Program-made: the position numbers and the translations under genes
Shown: one piece after another, positions 1-8,638 of the stretch
Layout: each line of letters begins with the position of its first letter
Position numbering within the stretch: position 1 is the first letter of the stretch
NCBI GenBank assembly: GCA_965279075.1
Contig: CBDIHI010000009.1
Location: 62,001-126,000, forward strand
Origin: SZAS-79 sp965279075
Lineage (GTDB): Bacteria > Pseudomonadota > Gammaproteobacteria > Burkholderiales > SG8-39
DNA: 64,000 nt
Direction of reading: 5' to 3'
Notes under the pieces: model-generated
Seen by the model: the letters and a program-made list of their open reading frames with translations, nothing else
What the model was told of the DNA's origin: nothing
Database searches by the model: none

Positions 1-228
1 GCCAATGCGTGCCCGTACGACAACATCCGGCTGGTGCCGATCCGCGAGAAGGACGGCCAGCAGGTGCTCGACCCCGTTTCGCGCGAGGCGATCGTCAAGG
101 CCACCAAGTGCGACCTGTGCGCCTCCCTGCCGAGCGGCCCCTCATGCGAGCGCGCCTGCCCCCACGACGCCCTGAAGCGCGTGGACATCCAGTCGCTCAT
201 CCGGCGCGCCGCGCAGATCGAATCCTGA
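1..228 (+). CDS. 4Fe-4S ferredoxin-type protein, C-terminal end (partial)
   Basis: The frame is open from base 1 and stops at TGA 226-228, so only the last 75 residues are present. They contain a CP near the start, a CDLC pair and a CERACP motif. These cysteines are arranged as in the [4Fe-4S] electron-transfer subunits of the DmsB/NrfC type. The protein would pass electrons between a cytoplasmic or membrane partner and the cytochromes encoded downstream. It lies 28 bases before the membrane-protein gene and probably shares its operon. The exact family cannot be named without the N-terminus. Confidence 0.8.
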   Translation, partial: ANACPYDNIRLVPIREKDGQQVLDPVSREAIVKATKCDLCASLPSGPSCERACPHDALKRVDIQSLIRRAAQIES

Positions 229-256
229 GAAAGACCTGAGCGACGCCCCAGCCGAC

Positions 257-1129
257 ATGCGTGAACTCACCATCCTCGCCGGGACCGACCCGGCCGCCGC
301 CCGGCGCGCCGAATTGCGCCGCGCATGGCGGTTGCTCGGGGTCTTCTGGCTCCTCGCCTTCGTCCTGTGGCTCGCGGTCACCCTGCTTGCCTGGCACGCG
401 GAGCGCAGCCTCGGCAAGGCCTCGGTGATCACGGGCTATGCGCTGTTCGCTGTGATCCTGTCGCTCGGTTTCTTCAAGGTCAGGAAGCGCCTGCTGGTGC
501 TGCCGCTGGGCACGGTACGCGAATGGATGCTCGGGCACGTGGTGCTCGGCACGCTCAGCGTGCCGCTCTATTTCCAGCATACCGGCGGCCTGTGGCCCGA
601 AGGCCGCTACGAGCAGGTGATCGCGCTCGCGTTCTATACGGTGACCCTGACGGGAATCGCCGGCTACGCCCTGCAGCGGCTGCTCCCGAGGCGCCTCGCC
701 GACATCGAGGGCGAGGTCATCTACGAGCGCATACCGGGCGAGATCGCGATGCTGCGCGATGAAGTCGAGGCGCTGGTCCTCAAGGCGGTGCGGGAGCTCG
801 GCTCCGACACCCTCGGCCGCTACTACGAGGAGTCGCTCGAGTGGTACTTCTGGCGGCCGCGCTTCCTCATCGGCCACGTGCTCGGCAGCGGGCGCAGCGC
901 GAGCTGGATCCGCGGGCGCATCACCGCCCTGCGGCGCTACCTGAACGAGGGCGAGCGGGCCTACCTGCTGCAGATCGAGCAACTCGCGCTGAGGAAGAGC
1001 CGGCTCGACGCCCACTACGCCCTGCAGAGCGTGCTCAAGTTCTGGCTGTTCGTCCACGTGCCCGCCGCCGTCCTGCTGGTGCTGCTCGCCTGCTGGCACC
1101 TGCTCGTAGTCAACATTTACGCCCGATGA
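257..1129 (+). CDS. Polytopic membrane protein, candidate diheme cytochrome b-like quinol module
   Basis: The protein has 290 residues with hydrophobic segments at about 26-47, 57-73, 91-107, 120-142 and 258-287, and a soluble charged stretch at about 145-255. Two segments each carry a His pair spaced His-x13-His: His94/His108 and His267/His281. That spacing is the heme-ligand pattern of cytochrome b of bc1 complexes, so a diheme b-type quinol-oxidising or -reducing role is inferred. I do not recognise the family by overall sequence. The gene overlaps the decaheme cytochrome gene by 4 bases (ATGA), which supports a shared complex. Confidence 0.7.
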   Translation: MRELTILAGTDPAAARRAELRRAWRLLGVFWLLAFVLWLAVTLLAWHAERSLGKASVITGYALFAVILSLGFFKVRKRLLVLPLGTVREWMLGHVVLGTLSVPLYFQHTGGLWPEGRYEQVIALAFYTVTLTGIAGYALQRLLPRRLADIEGEVIYERIPGEIAMLRDEVEALVLKAVRELGSDTLGRYYEESLEWYFWRPRFLIGHVLGSGRSASWIRGRITALRRYLNEGERAYLLQIEQLALRKSRLDAHYALQSVLKFWLFVHVPAAVLLVLLACWHLLVVNIYAR

Positions 1130-2964
1130 AAGACCGCGGAAGCTTCGGACACAAGGTCAGCGCCTACGAGCGGCCGAACCTGCCCTTTCTCTGCGGCCGC
1201 AGCGGGATGTGGAAGAAGGCTTGCTGGCAGGGCCCGGGCGTCGGCGGCCAGTGCGGCGGCCAGTCCGAATGCTCGCCGGCGCGGATCGGTGACCGCTGGG
1301 AATGCCGGCGGCCCAAGCGCGCCGGCGGCACCTGCGCCGAAGGCCCGATGCCGGACGGGACCTGCGGGCACTGCCAGGCGCCGTGCGCCCCCCGCCGCAA
1401 CATCCGTACGCTGCGGGCGCATTTCTCCGTGGTGGCGGTACTGGCGCTGCTGGTGATGCTCATCATCGGCGTGGACCCGCGGGAGAAAGCGGCAGTCGGC
1501 AGCGCGGCCCTCGACGCTGGCAACCTGACCAGCGTGCATTCGGGATTCACGCGCGAGCAGGGCTGCGTCGCCTGCCATACCGGGCACGCCAAGGATGCCG
1601 GCAGCTGGCTGCTGGCGGCGTTTCGCACCAACGACCCCAGCACGGGCTGCATCGGGTGCCATGACTTCAGCGGCCCGGTGATGAAGGCGCACAACCAGGA
1701 GCACCCGAAGCGCCCGGGTCTCGCGGAGGTTTCCTGCGCGAGCTGCCACACCGAACACAAGGGCGCCGCCTTCAAGATCGCCGAGGTGCCGGACTACGCC
1801 TGCGCCAACTGCCACGAAAAATCCTTCGACAGTTTCGTATCAGGGCATCCCGCGTTCCCGGCGGGCTACCCCTATACGCGCCCGGGCACGATCTACTTCG
1901 ACCACGCCAAGCACCTGAAGGACTACTTCGTCGACCCGAAGCGCACCAAGGGCCCGGACCGCGACGCGAAATTCGCCGCGGCCGCGCGCACGAAGTGCAC
2001 CGTCTGCCACTCGATCGAGGGCGCCACCCGCGAGGTCAAGCCCAAGCCTTACGCGGAGATCTGCGCCGGCTGCCATTCGGGGCAGATAACGAAGCGCGAA
2101 CTCGTGCTCTTCGAGCCGGAGAAAGTCACCGCTGCGGCCTCGATGCTGCTCGGGCTCGACAAGGACGGCGACGAGGCCGAAACGAAGCAGCGCCTGGCGA
2201 AACTGTGGGGCTCGATGGCGCGCTCGGGCGCGGAGGCGCTCGCCGAATTCGTCCCCCCGCCGGCCGTCGATGCCGTGGGCATGAAACAGCCCGCGGACGC
2301 GCTCTATGCCGGGTTGGGAGGGCAGGTTGTGCGCGAGGCCGGCGCGGCCTGGGCCGCCGGGCGCAGCGTGGCCGCGGTCGGCGCGAAGGCAGAGGCGCCC
2401 GGCTGGGCGGCGGGCGAGAACTCCGAAGGCAACCCGGCGCTCTTCTACCGCGCCGCCGGCCACGCGGATCCGGTCATGAAGGCGTGGATCGAGTCCCTGC
2501 GCGTCGCGGTACAGGACAAGGACGGCGCCAAACGGGCCCGCGCCAAGGAGGCGATGAACGATTTCCTCGACAGCCAGACGGGCCCGGGCGCCTGCGGCAA
2601 GTGCCACTCGGCGGCGCTGCGCACGAACCAGCCGGGCCGCGGCGCGGCGTGGGGCTACACGGGGCCGGACACCCGTCCGCTGAACCGTTACACGCATGCC
2701 AAGCACCTCGGCCTGGTCGATCCCGACGCGGGCTGCACCACCTGCCACGAAATGAACGCGCAATCGAAGTACCCGAAGTACTTCACCTCGAAGGCATCGG
2801 CCAAGGTGGACTACGAGAGCAACTTTTCCGGGATCCGCAAGGAAACCTGTGTTGAGTGCCATAGAGAGGGTCAGGTAAACTCCGCGTGTCAGGTGTGCCA
2901 CACGTACCACTTGCCTCACCGGTTCAACCTGGGCTTCAGACAGAAGGGGGGAGTAACAAAATGA
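1126..2964 (+). CDS. Membrane-anchored decaheme c-type cytochrome with Cys-rich N-terminus
   Basis: The protein has 612 residues and ten CXXCH heme sites, starting at about residues 147, 175, 204, 226, 291, 313, 490, 537, 575 and 588. They form a group of six and a group of four, separated by about 170 heme-free residues. One membrane segment (about 101-116) would place the hemes in the periplasm. The preceding 97 residues carry nine cysteines (23, 33, 43, 49, 60, 70, 80, 83, 87) and would be cytoplasmic, perhaps binding metal or an Fe-S cluster. The frame is open further upstream, but the ATG at 1126 fits the ATGA overlap. It probably carries electrons from the membrane module to the pentaheme cytochrome. 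Confidence 0.88.
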   Translation: MKDRGSFGHKVSAYERPNLPFLCGRSGMWKKACWQGPGVGGQCGGQSECSPARIGDRWECRRPKRAGGTCAEGPMPDGTCGHCQAPCAPRRNIRTLRAHFSVVAVLALLVMLIIGVDPREKAAVGSAALDAGNLTSVHSGFTREQGCVACHTGHAKDAGSWLLAAFRTNDPSTGCIGCHDFSGPVMKAHNQEHPKRPGLAEVSCASCHTEHKGAAFKIAEVPDYACANCHEKSFDSFVSGHPAFPAGYPYTRPGTIYFDHAKHLKDYFVDPKRTKGPDRDAKFAAAARTKCTVCHSIEGATREVKPKPYAEICAGCHSGQITKRELVLFEPEKVTAAASMLLGLDKDGDEAETKQRLAKLWGSMARSGAEALAEFVPPPAVDAVGMKQPADALYAGLGGQVVREAGAAWAAGRSVAAVGAKAEAPGWAAGENSEGNPALFYRAAGHADPVMKAWIESLRVAVQDKDGAKRARAKEAMNDFLDSQTGPGACGKCHSAALRTNQPGRGAAWGYTGPDTRPLNRYTHAKHLGLVDPDAGCTTCHEMNAQSKYPKYFTSKASAKVDYESNFSGIRKETCVECHREGQVNSACQVCHTYHLPHRFNLGFRQKGGVTK

Positions 2965-4769
2965 ATACGCTCAAGAAGGCGCGACCGGGACTGGGTGCGC
3001 TCCTCAAGGCCACCCTCCTGCAAGGGCTCGCCATGGCCTTGTGCCTGGCCTTCGCCTATCCCGGCGACGCCGGCGCGCAGAGAAAGCCTCGCGCCGCCGC
3101 GCCGGCCGCCGCCGAGGGCACCGACCCCCACGCCAAGGTGATGGAGGACGACAAGTACCCCAGCGCGAGCAAGTGCAAGACCTGCCACGCGCAGATCTAC
3201 GACGAGTGGCGCAGTTCCAACCACGCGTACGCCGGCATCTCGCCGATGTTCCACAAGTTCGAGCAGAGGATCACCGAACTGGCGCCCACCATCGGCTCGT
3301 TCTGCGTGCGCTGCCACATGAGCGTGGGCACCGCGCAGGGCGAGGACCGCGCGCTGCCGCTCTGGAAGCGCAGCCAGGTCTCGCGTGAGGGCGTCACCTG
3401 CATCAGTTGCCACCGCGTCAAGGAGGAGTACTCCAAGGCCAACGGCGAGCGGCGCATCGAGCCGGGCTCGATCCACGACCCGGTCTATGGCCCGTTCGAC
3501 GGCGACGGCGTCGCCGAAGTGGTGAAGAACCCCGGCAAGTACCGTGTCGCGACCAACAGCGAGGCGCGCGGCACCAGGATCCACAACAGCGCGGTCAAGT
3601 TCGAGCAGATCTCAACCTCCGAGTTCTGCGTGTCCTGCCACCAGGTGGCGGTGAACGTCGGCATCAAGCTCGAGGTGGTGTGGGACCAGTACCGCTCCTC
3701 GCCCGCGCGCGAGCAGGGCATCACCTGCCAGGATTGCCACATGGGCAAGACGCCGGGCAAGGCGGACGGCTACGCCACCGGCCCGGTCGCGAGGATGGGC
3801 AAGGAGACCGTCAACACCACCCGCAAGCACGCCAACCACGCGTTCTACGGCCCCGGCTACCCGATCGCCCACCCGGGCGTGTTCCCGCACAACGAGAACG
3901 CCGAGAAGTGGGGCATGGAGGACTGGCTGAAGTTCGACTACCGCGCCAAGTGGGGCAGCGAGGAGTTCGAGACCGCCCTGAAGGCCGGCAAGCTGCGGGC
4001 CACCTTCCCGAAGGCGTGGTCCGACGCCGCCGACCGGGCGAGCGCCTGGGAAGTGGTGCAGGAGAACCTCGAGGCCATCGAGAAGAAGAAGGTGCAGAGA
4101 AAGCAGGTCATGGAGAACGGCTCGCGCATCGACGGACCCTTTTTCGTGTCGGACCTCAAGGCCGGCGAACCGCTCAGGTTCTCCTACAAGATCACGAACA
4201 CGGACCCCGGCCACAACCTGCCCTCCGGTTCGCTCGGCGCGCAGCCGGAGATCTGGCTGAACGTGGCCCTGATCGGGCCCGACGGCAAGCGCGTGTGGGA
4301 GAGCGGGTACCTGGACTCCAACGGCGACATGGCGGACCTGCATTCGCTCGACGTGCGCGCCGGCAAGGTTCCGCACGACGATCAGCTGTTCAACCTGCAG
4401 ACCAAGTTCCTGACCACCAACGTGAAGGGCACCGAGCGCGAGATGTACCTGCCGGTCAACTTCGACGTGGACCAGCTGCCGATGCTGCGCCCGGCCGCCC
4501 AGCCCGTGACGGTGATGAACCACCCGCCGGGCGTGCGCATGGAGCAGCGGTCCATCCCCCCGCTCGGCAGCAAGGTGGCGCAGTACAAGGTGCCGGCGGG
4601 GCTGGTCGCGGCACCGGGCAAGTACCGGCTCGCGGTGCGCATGCGCAGCCGCGCCGAGCCCATCTACTTCATGCGGTTCGTGGGCGCCACCAGCGACATG
4701 GAACGCTCGATGAACGAGTGGATGCTCGACATCCATCCCTACAGCGTCGAGTTCGAGGTGAAGAAATGA
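2961..4769 (+). CDS. Secreted pentaheme c-type cytochrome, cytochrome c554-like
   Basis: The protein has 602 residues, with a signal peptide in about the first 39. Five CXXCH motifs start near residues 72, 115, 147, 223 and 256, in the order and setting of the cytochrome c554 domain. A GHNLPSG-containing, probably beta-rich domain follows from about residue 400 to the end. It should be periplasmic and pass electrons between the decaheme protein and an outer-membrane or soluble acceptor. The start overlaps the upstream stop (ATGA), and the stop overlaps the porin start the same way, so the three proteins are translationally coupled. The electron acceptor or substrate is unknown. Confidence 0.88.
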   Translation: MNTLKKARPGLGALLKATLLQGLAMALCLAFAYPGDAGAQRKPRAAAPAAAEGTDPHAKVMEDDKYPSASKCKTCHAQIYDEWRSSNHAYAGISPMFHKFEQRITELAPTIGSFCVRCHMSVGTAQGEDRALPLWKRSQVSREGVTCISCHRVKEEYSKANGERRIEPGSIHDPVYGPFDGDGVAEVVKNPGKYRVATNSEARGTRIHNSAVKFEQISTSEFCVSCHQVAVNVGIKLEVVWDQYRSSPAREQGITCQDCHMGKTPGKADGYATGPVARMGKETVNTTRKHANHAFYGPGYPIAHPGVFPHNENAEKWGMEDWLKFDYRAKWGSEEFETALKAGKLRATFPKAWSDAADRASAWEVVQENLEAIEKKKVQRKQVMENGSRIDGPFFVSDLKAGEPLRFSYKITNTDPGHNLPSGSLGAQPEIWLNVALIGPDGKRVWESGYLDSNGDMADLHSLDVRAGKVPHDDQLFNLQTKFLTTNVKGTEREMYLPVNFDVDQLPMLRPAAQPVTVMNHPPGVRMEQRSIPPLGSKVAQYKVPAGLVAAPGKYRLAVRMRSRAEPIYFMRFVGATSDMERSMNEWMLDIHPYSVEFEVKK

Positions 4770-6304
4770 GCCCCCGCCTGCAGGCCCGCCGAGGCATCCC
4801 GCTGGCATGGCGCAGCCTGTGCGCCGCCACGCTCCTCGCCCTGGGGATCGGCACCCCGGCCGCCTTTGCCGCCGGCGAGGGCGGCAAGCCCCAGATGTCG
4901 CCCCAGGCGGCGCCTTCCGGCCACAAGAACGACGCGTTTGGCCCCGACCCGACCTACGAATCCAAGCCCTACAGCGAGGACGACCAGGTCAAGATCTACG
5001 GCGGCAAGTTCAACGTGCAGAACCCGCGCCCCATGCTCGAGCTCGGCCGGCCGATCTACCAGAGCGGCCCGCTGCAGGCCCACGGCACCGGCATGGGGGC
5101 GAAGAACCCGACCTCCAACGCGTTCTCGATCTACGGCGACTGGCGCACCGCGGTCGCGCGCAACGTCAACGGCGGCACGCGCACCAGCGTGCTGGCCACC
5201 CGGCTCAACCTCGACGTCGACTACCGCTTCACCGCGACGGAACGCGTGCACGCGTTCTTCCGACCGCTGGACAATGTCACCGAATTCACCCGCTGCGAGT
5301 TCCAGAACAACCGCACGAGCAACTGCACGGCCAAGCTCGACATGAAGGCCGACGCGCTGTTCTTCGAGGGCGACCTCGCCGCGATGATGGCCGGCTGGAC
5401 CGGCACCAACCAGAAGTTCGACCTGGCCTTCGCGGCGGGCAAGATGCCGTTGCTGTTCCAGAACGGCATCTGGATGGAGGACGCCATCACGGGCCTGGCA
5501 GTGTCGGTGCCCGCGAAGAACAGCCCCGCGCTGGGCATCTCGAACATGGACGTCACGTTCTTCACCGGCCAGAACGACGTCAACGCCGGCGGCGTGCGCG
5601 ACCGGTTCGGCGCGCTCGCCAAGAACCACGTCAAGGTCTACGGCGCGACCGCGTTCATCGAGGCCAACCAGGGATTCTGGGAAGTCGGCTATGCCTACAC
5701 TGACCCGCGCAACGAACTCTCCGACCAGCACTACAACAACTTCGGCCTCGCCTTCACGCGCCGCTACGGCGGCTGGCTCTCCAACAGCGTGCGCCTCATC
5801 CACACCTACGGCCAGAAGCCGGCCGGCGGCGCGCGCCCGACGGCGAACGGCTCGCTGCTGCTGATCGAGAACTCGTTCGTCACCAGCAAGCCTTCCACGC
5901 TGGTGCCCTACTTCAACGTGTTCGTCGGCTCCGGCAACCCGCAGTCGGTGGCGCGCGCGGTCGACGCCGGCGGGATCCTGAAGAACACCGGCATCAACTT
6001 CGAGACCGACGGCCTGACCGGCTACCCGAAGATGAACGACACCGGCAACAACACCTACGGCGGCGCGCTCGGCGTCAACTACCTGTTCGCGCTGGACCAG
6101 CAGCTGGTGTTCGAGGTCGCGGCCACCGAACCGCGCAAGGACCTCGCCAGCCGCACGCTGGTCGGCCGCGAGCTGGGCTTCGGCGCGCGCTACCAGCTGA
6201 ACATCGACAAGGCCTGGATCTTCCGGGCCGACGCGATGGTGGTCAACCGCGCCAACACCAAGGACCTCGCCGGCATCCGCTTCGAGATCCGGCGCAAGTT
6301 CTGA
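4766..6304 (+). CDS. Outer-membrane beta-barrel protein of the cytochrome operon
   Basis: The protein has 512 residues with a signal peptide ending near AFAA (about residue 36). The body is Gly/Asn/aromatic-rich with alternating strands, and the C-terminal residue is Phe, as in outer-membrane barrels. The ATG at 4766 overlaps the stop of the pentaheme gene, which rules out the much longer open frame upstream as the real start. Next to two multiheme cytochromes it could sheath a cytochrome wire, as MtrB does for MtrA, or act as a substrate pore. Similarity to MtrB itself is not evident by eye, so the conduit role is inferred from context. Confidence 0.82.
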   Translation: MSPRLQARRGIPLAWRSLCAATLLALGIGTPAAFAAGEGGKPQMSPQAAPSGHKNDAFGPDPTYESKPYSEDDQVKIYGGKFNVQNPRPMLELGRPIYQSGPLQAHGTGMGAKNPTSNAFSIYGDWRTAVARNVNGGTRTSVLATRLNLDVDYRFTATERVHAFFRPLDNVTEFTRCEFQNNRTSNCTAKLDMKADALFFEGDLAAMMAGWTGTNQKFDLAFAAGKMPLLFQNGIWMEDAITGLAVSVPAKNSPALGISNMDVTFFTGQNDVNAGGVRDRFGALAKNHVKVYGATAFIEANQGFWEVGYAYTDPRNELSDQHYNNFGLAFTRRYGGWLSNSVRLIHTYGQKPAGGARPTANGSLLLIENSFVTSKPSTLVPYFNVFVGSGNPQSVARAVDAGGILKNTGINFETDGLTGYPKMNDTGNNTYGGALGVNYLFALDQQLVFEVAATEPRKDLASRTLVGRELGFGARYQLNIDKAWIFRADAMVVNRANTKDLAGIRFEIRRKF

Positions 6305-6320
6305 ACACACGGCAACCGCA

Positions 6321-7598
6321 ATGGCCCTGGCGATCCACTCCGTAGCGCTGCTGGCTGCCGTACTCACGCTGGCCTACCTCGGCTTCCTGGTGCAGGGCGT
6401 GTACCGGCGCCAGGTGCGCATGGCCCAGCTGCACCTTGAGGAAAGGGCCCTGCTGCGTGCGCGCCTCGAGCTGATCGCCACGCCGGTGGCCAAGGCTGCG
6501 AGCGACAAGGCGCAGGCGGCATGGTCGGGTTTCCGCAAGTTCCGCGTCGAAGGCAAGGTGCTCGAAGCCGAGGGCTGCTGCTCCTTCTACCTCGCGCCGC
6601 ACGACGGGCGCCCGCTTCCCGCCTACCTTCCCGGCCAGTACCTGACGTTCCGCCTGCAGATCCCCGGGCAGCCGCGGGAGGTCACGCGCTGCTATTCGCT
6701 CTCCGACAGCCCGGACCATTCAGACTACTACCGCGTCACGATCAAGCGCATCCCGCAGCCGCCCAACGTGCCGGACGCGCCCTCGGGGCTGGTGTCGAGC
6801 CACTTCCACGACCGGCTGCAGGTCGGCGACATCGTCGACGTCAAGGCGCCGAGCGGCCACTTCCACCTCGACGTCAACAGCCGCACGCCCGTGGTGCTGA
6901 TCGGCGGCGGCATCGGCGTCACGCCCGCGCTGTCGATGCTCAACTACCTGATCGCGGCACCCGGCAAGCGCGACGTCTGGTTCTTCTACGGCGTGCGCAA
7001 CGGCCGCGAGCACATCCTCAAGGACTACCTGCGCGAAGTCGCGGCCCAGCACGACAACGTGCACCTCGTCGCCTGCTATTCGGACCCGCTCCCCGGCGAG
7101 AAGGCCGCCGAGGACTTCCACTTCGGCGAACGGGTCAGCGTGGACCTGTTCAAGCGCGTGCTCGGCGTGAACAACTTCGACTTCTACATCTGCGGTCCGG
7201 CCCCGATGATGGAATCACTGACCAAGGGGCTCTCCCAGTGGGGGGTCCCCGAGGAACGGATCCACTTCGAAGCGTTCGGCCCCGCGTCGGTCAAGAAGGT
7301 CGCCAAGGCCGAGCCGGGCGCGGGCGCGTCGGACGCCACCGCGCTCGACGTGACCTTCGTCCGCTCGGGCAAGACCGTGCAGTGGTCGCCCGCGGCCGGT
7401 TCGCTTCTCGAACTGGCCGATGCGCACGGCATCCGGCTGGATTCCGGCTGCCGCGCGGGCAGCTGCGGGACCTGCATGACGGCCGTACGCGACGGCCAGG
7501 TGGATTACCCCAGCGGTAAGCCGGATTTCGACATCGAGAAGGGCAGTTGCCTGGCCTGCGTCGCAGTGCCCAGAAGCCCGCTGAGCCTGGACGCCTGA
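6321..7598 (+). CDS. Membrane-anchored FAD/NAD(P)H reductase with C-terminal 2Fe-2S ferredoxin domain
   Basis: The protein has 425 residues. An N-terminal membrane helix (about 3-25) is followed by a ferredoxin-NADP reductase module with the FAD motif RCYSLS and the nucleotide motif GGGIGVTPALSML. A CGPAPMM signature ends the NAD(P) domain. The last 80 residues hold a plant-type [2Fe-2S] site, CRAGSCGTC with a distal Cys in SCLAC. The architecture matches hybrid-cluster-protein or oxygenase reductases. It would exchange electrons between NAD(P)H and the membrane or cytochrome chain. It follows the porin gene by 16 bases and precedes the cyclase-FHA gene by one. Confidence 0.88.
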   Translation: MALAIHSVALLAAVLTLAYLGFLVQGVYRRQVRMAQLHLEERALLRARLELIATPVAKAASDKAQAAWSGFRKFRVEGKVLEAEGCCSFYLAPHDGRPLPAYLPGQYLTFRLQIPGQPREVTRCYSLSDSPDHSDYYRVTIKRIPQPPNVPDAPSGLVSSHFHDRLQVGDIVDVKAPSGHFHLDVNSRTPVVLIGGGIGVTPALSMLNYLIAAPGKRDVWFFYGVRNGREHILKDYLREVAAQHDNVHLVACYSDPLPGEKAAEDFHFGERVSVDLFKRVLGVNNFDFYICGPAPMMESLTKGLSQWGVPEERIHFEAFGPASVKKVAKAEPGAGASDATALDVTFVRSGKTVQWSPAAGSLLELADAHGIRLDSGCRAGSCGTCMTAVRDGQVDYPSGKPDFDIEKGSCLACVAVPRSPLSLDA

Positions 7599-7599
7599 C

Positions 7600-8547
7600 A
7601 TGGCATTGAGCAATGCGCAAGGAATGCTGTTCGCCGAGATCTCCACCGAGGAGGTCCGGGTGGACGGCCCGCCGGTCAACACCCTCAAGGGCTGGTTCGG
7701 CGCGCAGCAGGTGGGGCAGATCAAGTCGCTGATCACCAACACCGTGAACGAGAACAAGGGCGTGGTGACCCACACCGTGGGCGACTCCATCCTCAGCAGC
7801 TTCGCCGACCCGCAGGCGGCGTTGGCCGCGGCGCTGGGCATCCAGCGGCGGGTGGCCAAGGCGCAGAACCCCGCGACCGGGATGGTCGTGAAGGTCCGCA
7901 TCGGCCTGGGCTACGGGCCGGTGCGCGTGATCGCAGGCCGGGTGTCCGGCGATGCGGTGACCGCCGCCGGGATCCTGCTCGAGAAAGCCCAGGCCAACGA
8001 GATCCTGGCCGACCAGGCCACCCTCGACGCGGTCGGCGCGGCCAAGGAAACTCGCTTCGAGGCCTGCGGCGTGATGGAAGGCGTGACCGCCTATCGCGTG
8101 GTATCGCTGGCGGCTGCGGCCGCCCCCAAGCCATCGCCTGCACCGGCGGCAGCCGCCCCCGCCCCCGCCCCCGCGCCCGCCGCTGCGCCGGCGGCACCGC
8201 GGACCGGCGCGCCCGCGGCAATGACGCTGCAGTTCCAGGGCACAGAGAAGCGCTTTTCGCCCGCGGACGGGGAGATCTTCATCGGCCGCGGCAAGGACGT
8301 CCATGTCACGGTCCCAGAGATCCACGTATCCCGCAAGCACGCCAAAATCGTCTGGGAGGACAGCGGCCCGGTGCTGGTGAACCTCAGCCAGAACGGCACC
8401 TGCGTGCGGTTCGCCGACAGCGGGCGCGAGCAGACGTGCATGACCCGGACCGAGCTGCACGGGGGCGGCGACATCGCCCTGTGCAGCCGCTTCAGCCAGG
8501 TCGCCTCGCAAGGCGAGATCATCCACTTCTCCCTGGCGGCCAGATAG
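7600..8547 (+). CDS. Degenerate class III cyclase-like domain fused to FHA domain
   Basis: Residues 8-170 resemble a shortened class III nucleotide cyclase domain: MLFAEIS at the first metal site, HTVGDSILSSF at the second, and SGDAVTAA near the ribose site. The first metal Asp is Glu13, while Asp62 of the second site remains, so activity is doubtful. An Ala/Pro linker follows (about 172-207). The C-terminus is an FHA domain with FIGRGKD, the S-x-x-H motif VSRKH, and QNG. It probably senses phosphothreonine partners and is the likely companion of the FHA protein downstream. It starts one base after the reductase stop. Confidence 0.82.
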   Translation: MALSNAQGMLFAEISTEEVRVDGPPVNTLKGWFGAQQVGQIKSLITNTVNENKGVVTHTVGDSILSSFADPQAALAAALGIQRRVAKAQNPATGMVVKVRIGLGYGPVRVIAGRVSGDAVTAAGILLEKAQANEILADQATLDAVGAAKETRFEACGVMEGVTAYRVVSLAAAAAPKPSPAPAAAAPAPAPAPAAAPAAPRTGAPAAMTLQFQGTEKRFSPADGEIFIGRGKDVHVTVPEIHVSRKHAKIVWEDSGPVLVNLSQNGTCVRFADSGREQTCMTRTELHGGGDIALCSRFSQVASQGEIIHFSLAAR

Positions 8548-8638
8548 CCGGCGCGGCACCGCCGGCCGGGATGCCCCCCGCAGGCCGTCGTGCGCATGCG
8601 CGCGCAGTAGCGATACACTGGCGACCAAAGAAAACGCC

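Noticed and set aside
4739..6367. Long - strand frame antisense to the barrel gene
   Set aside because: Val/Ala/Arg-rich shadow without signal or motifs; the + strand product has a signal peptide and a C-terminal Phe.
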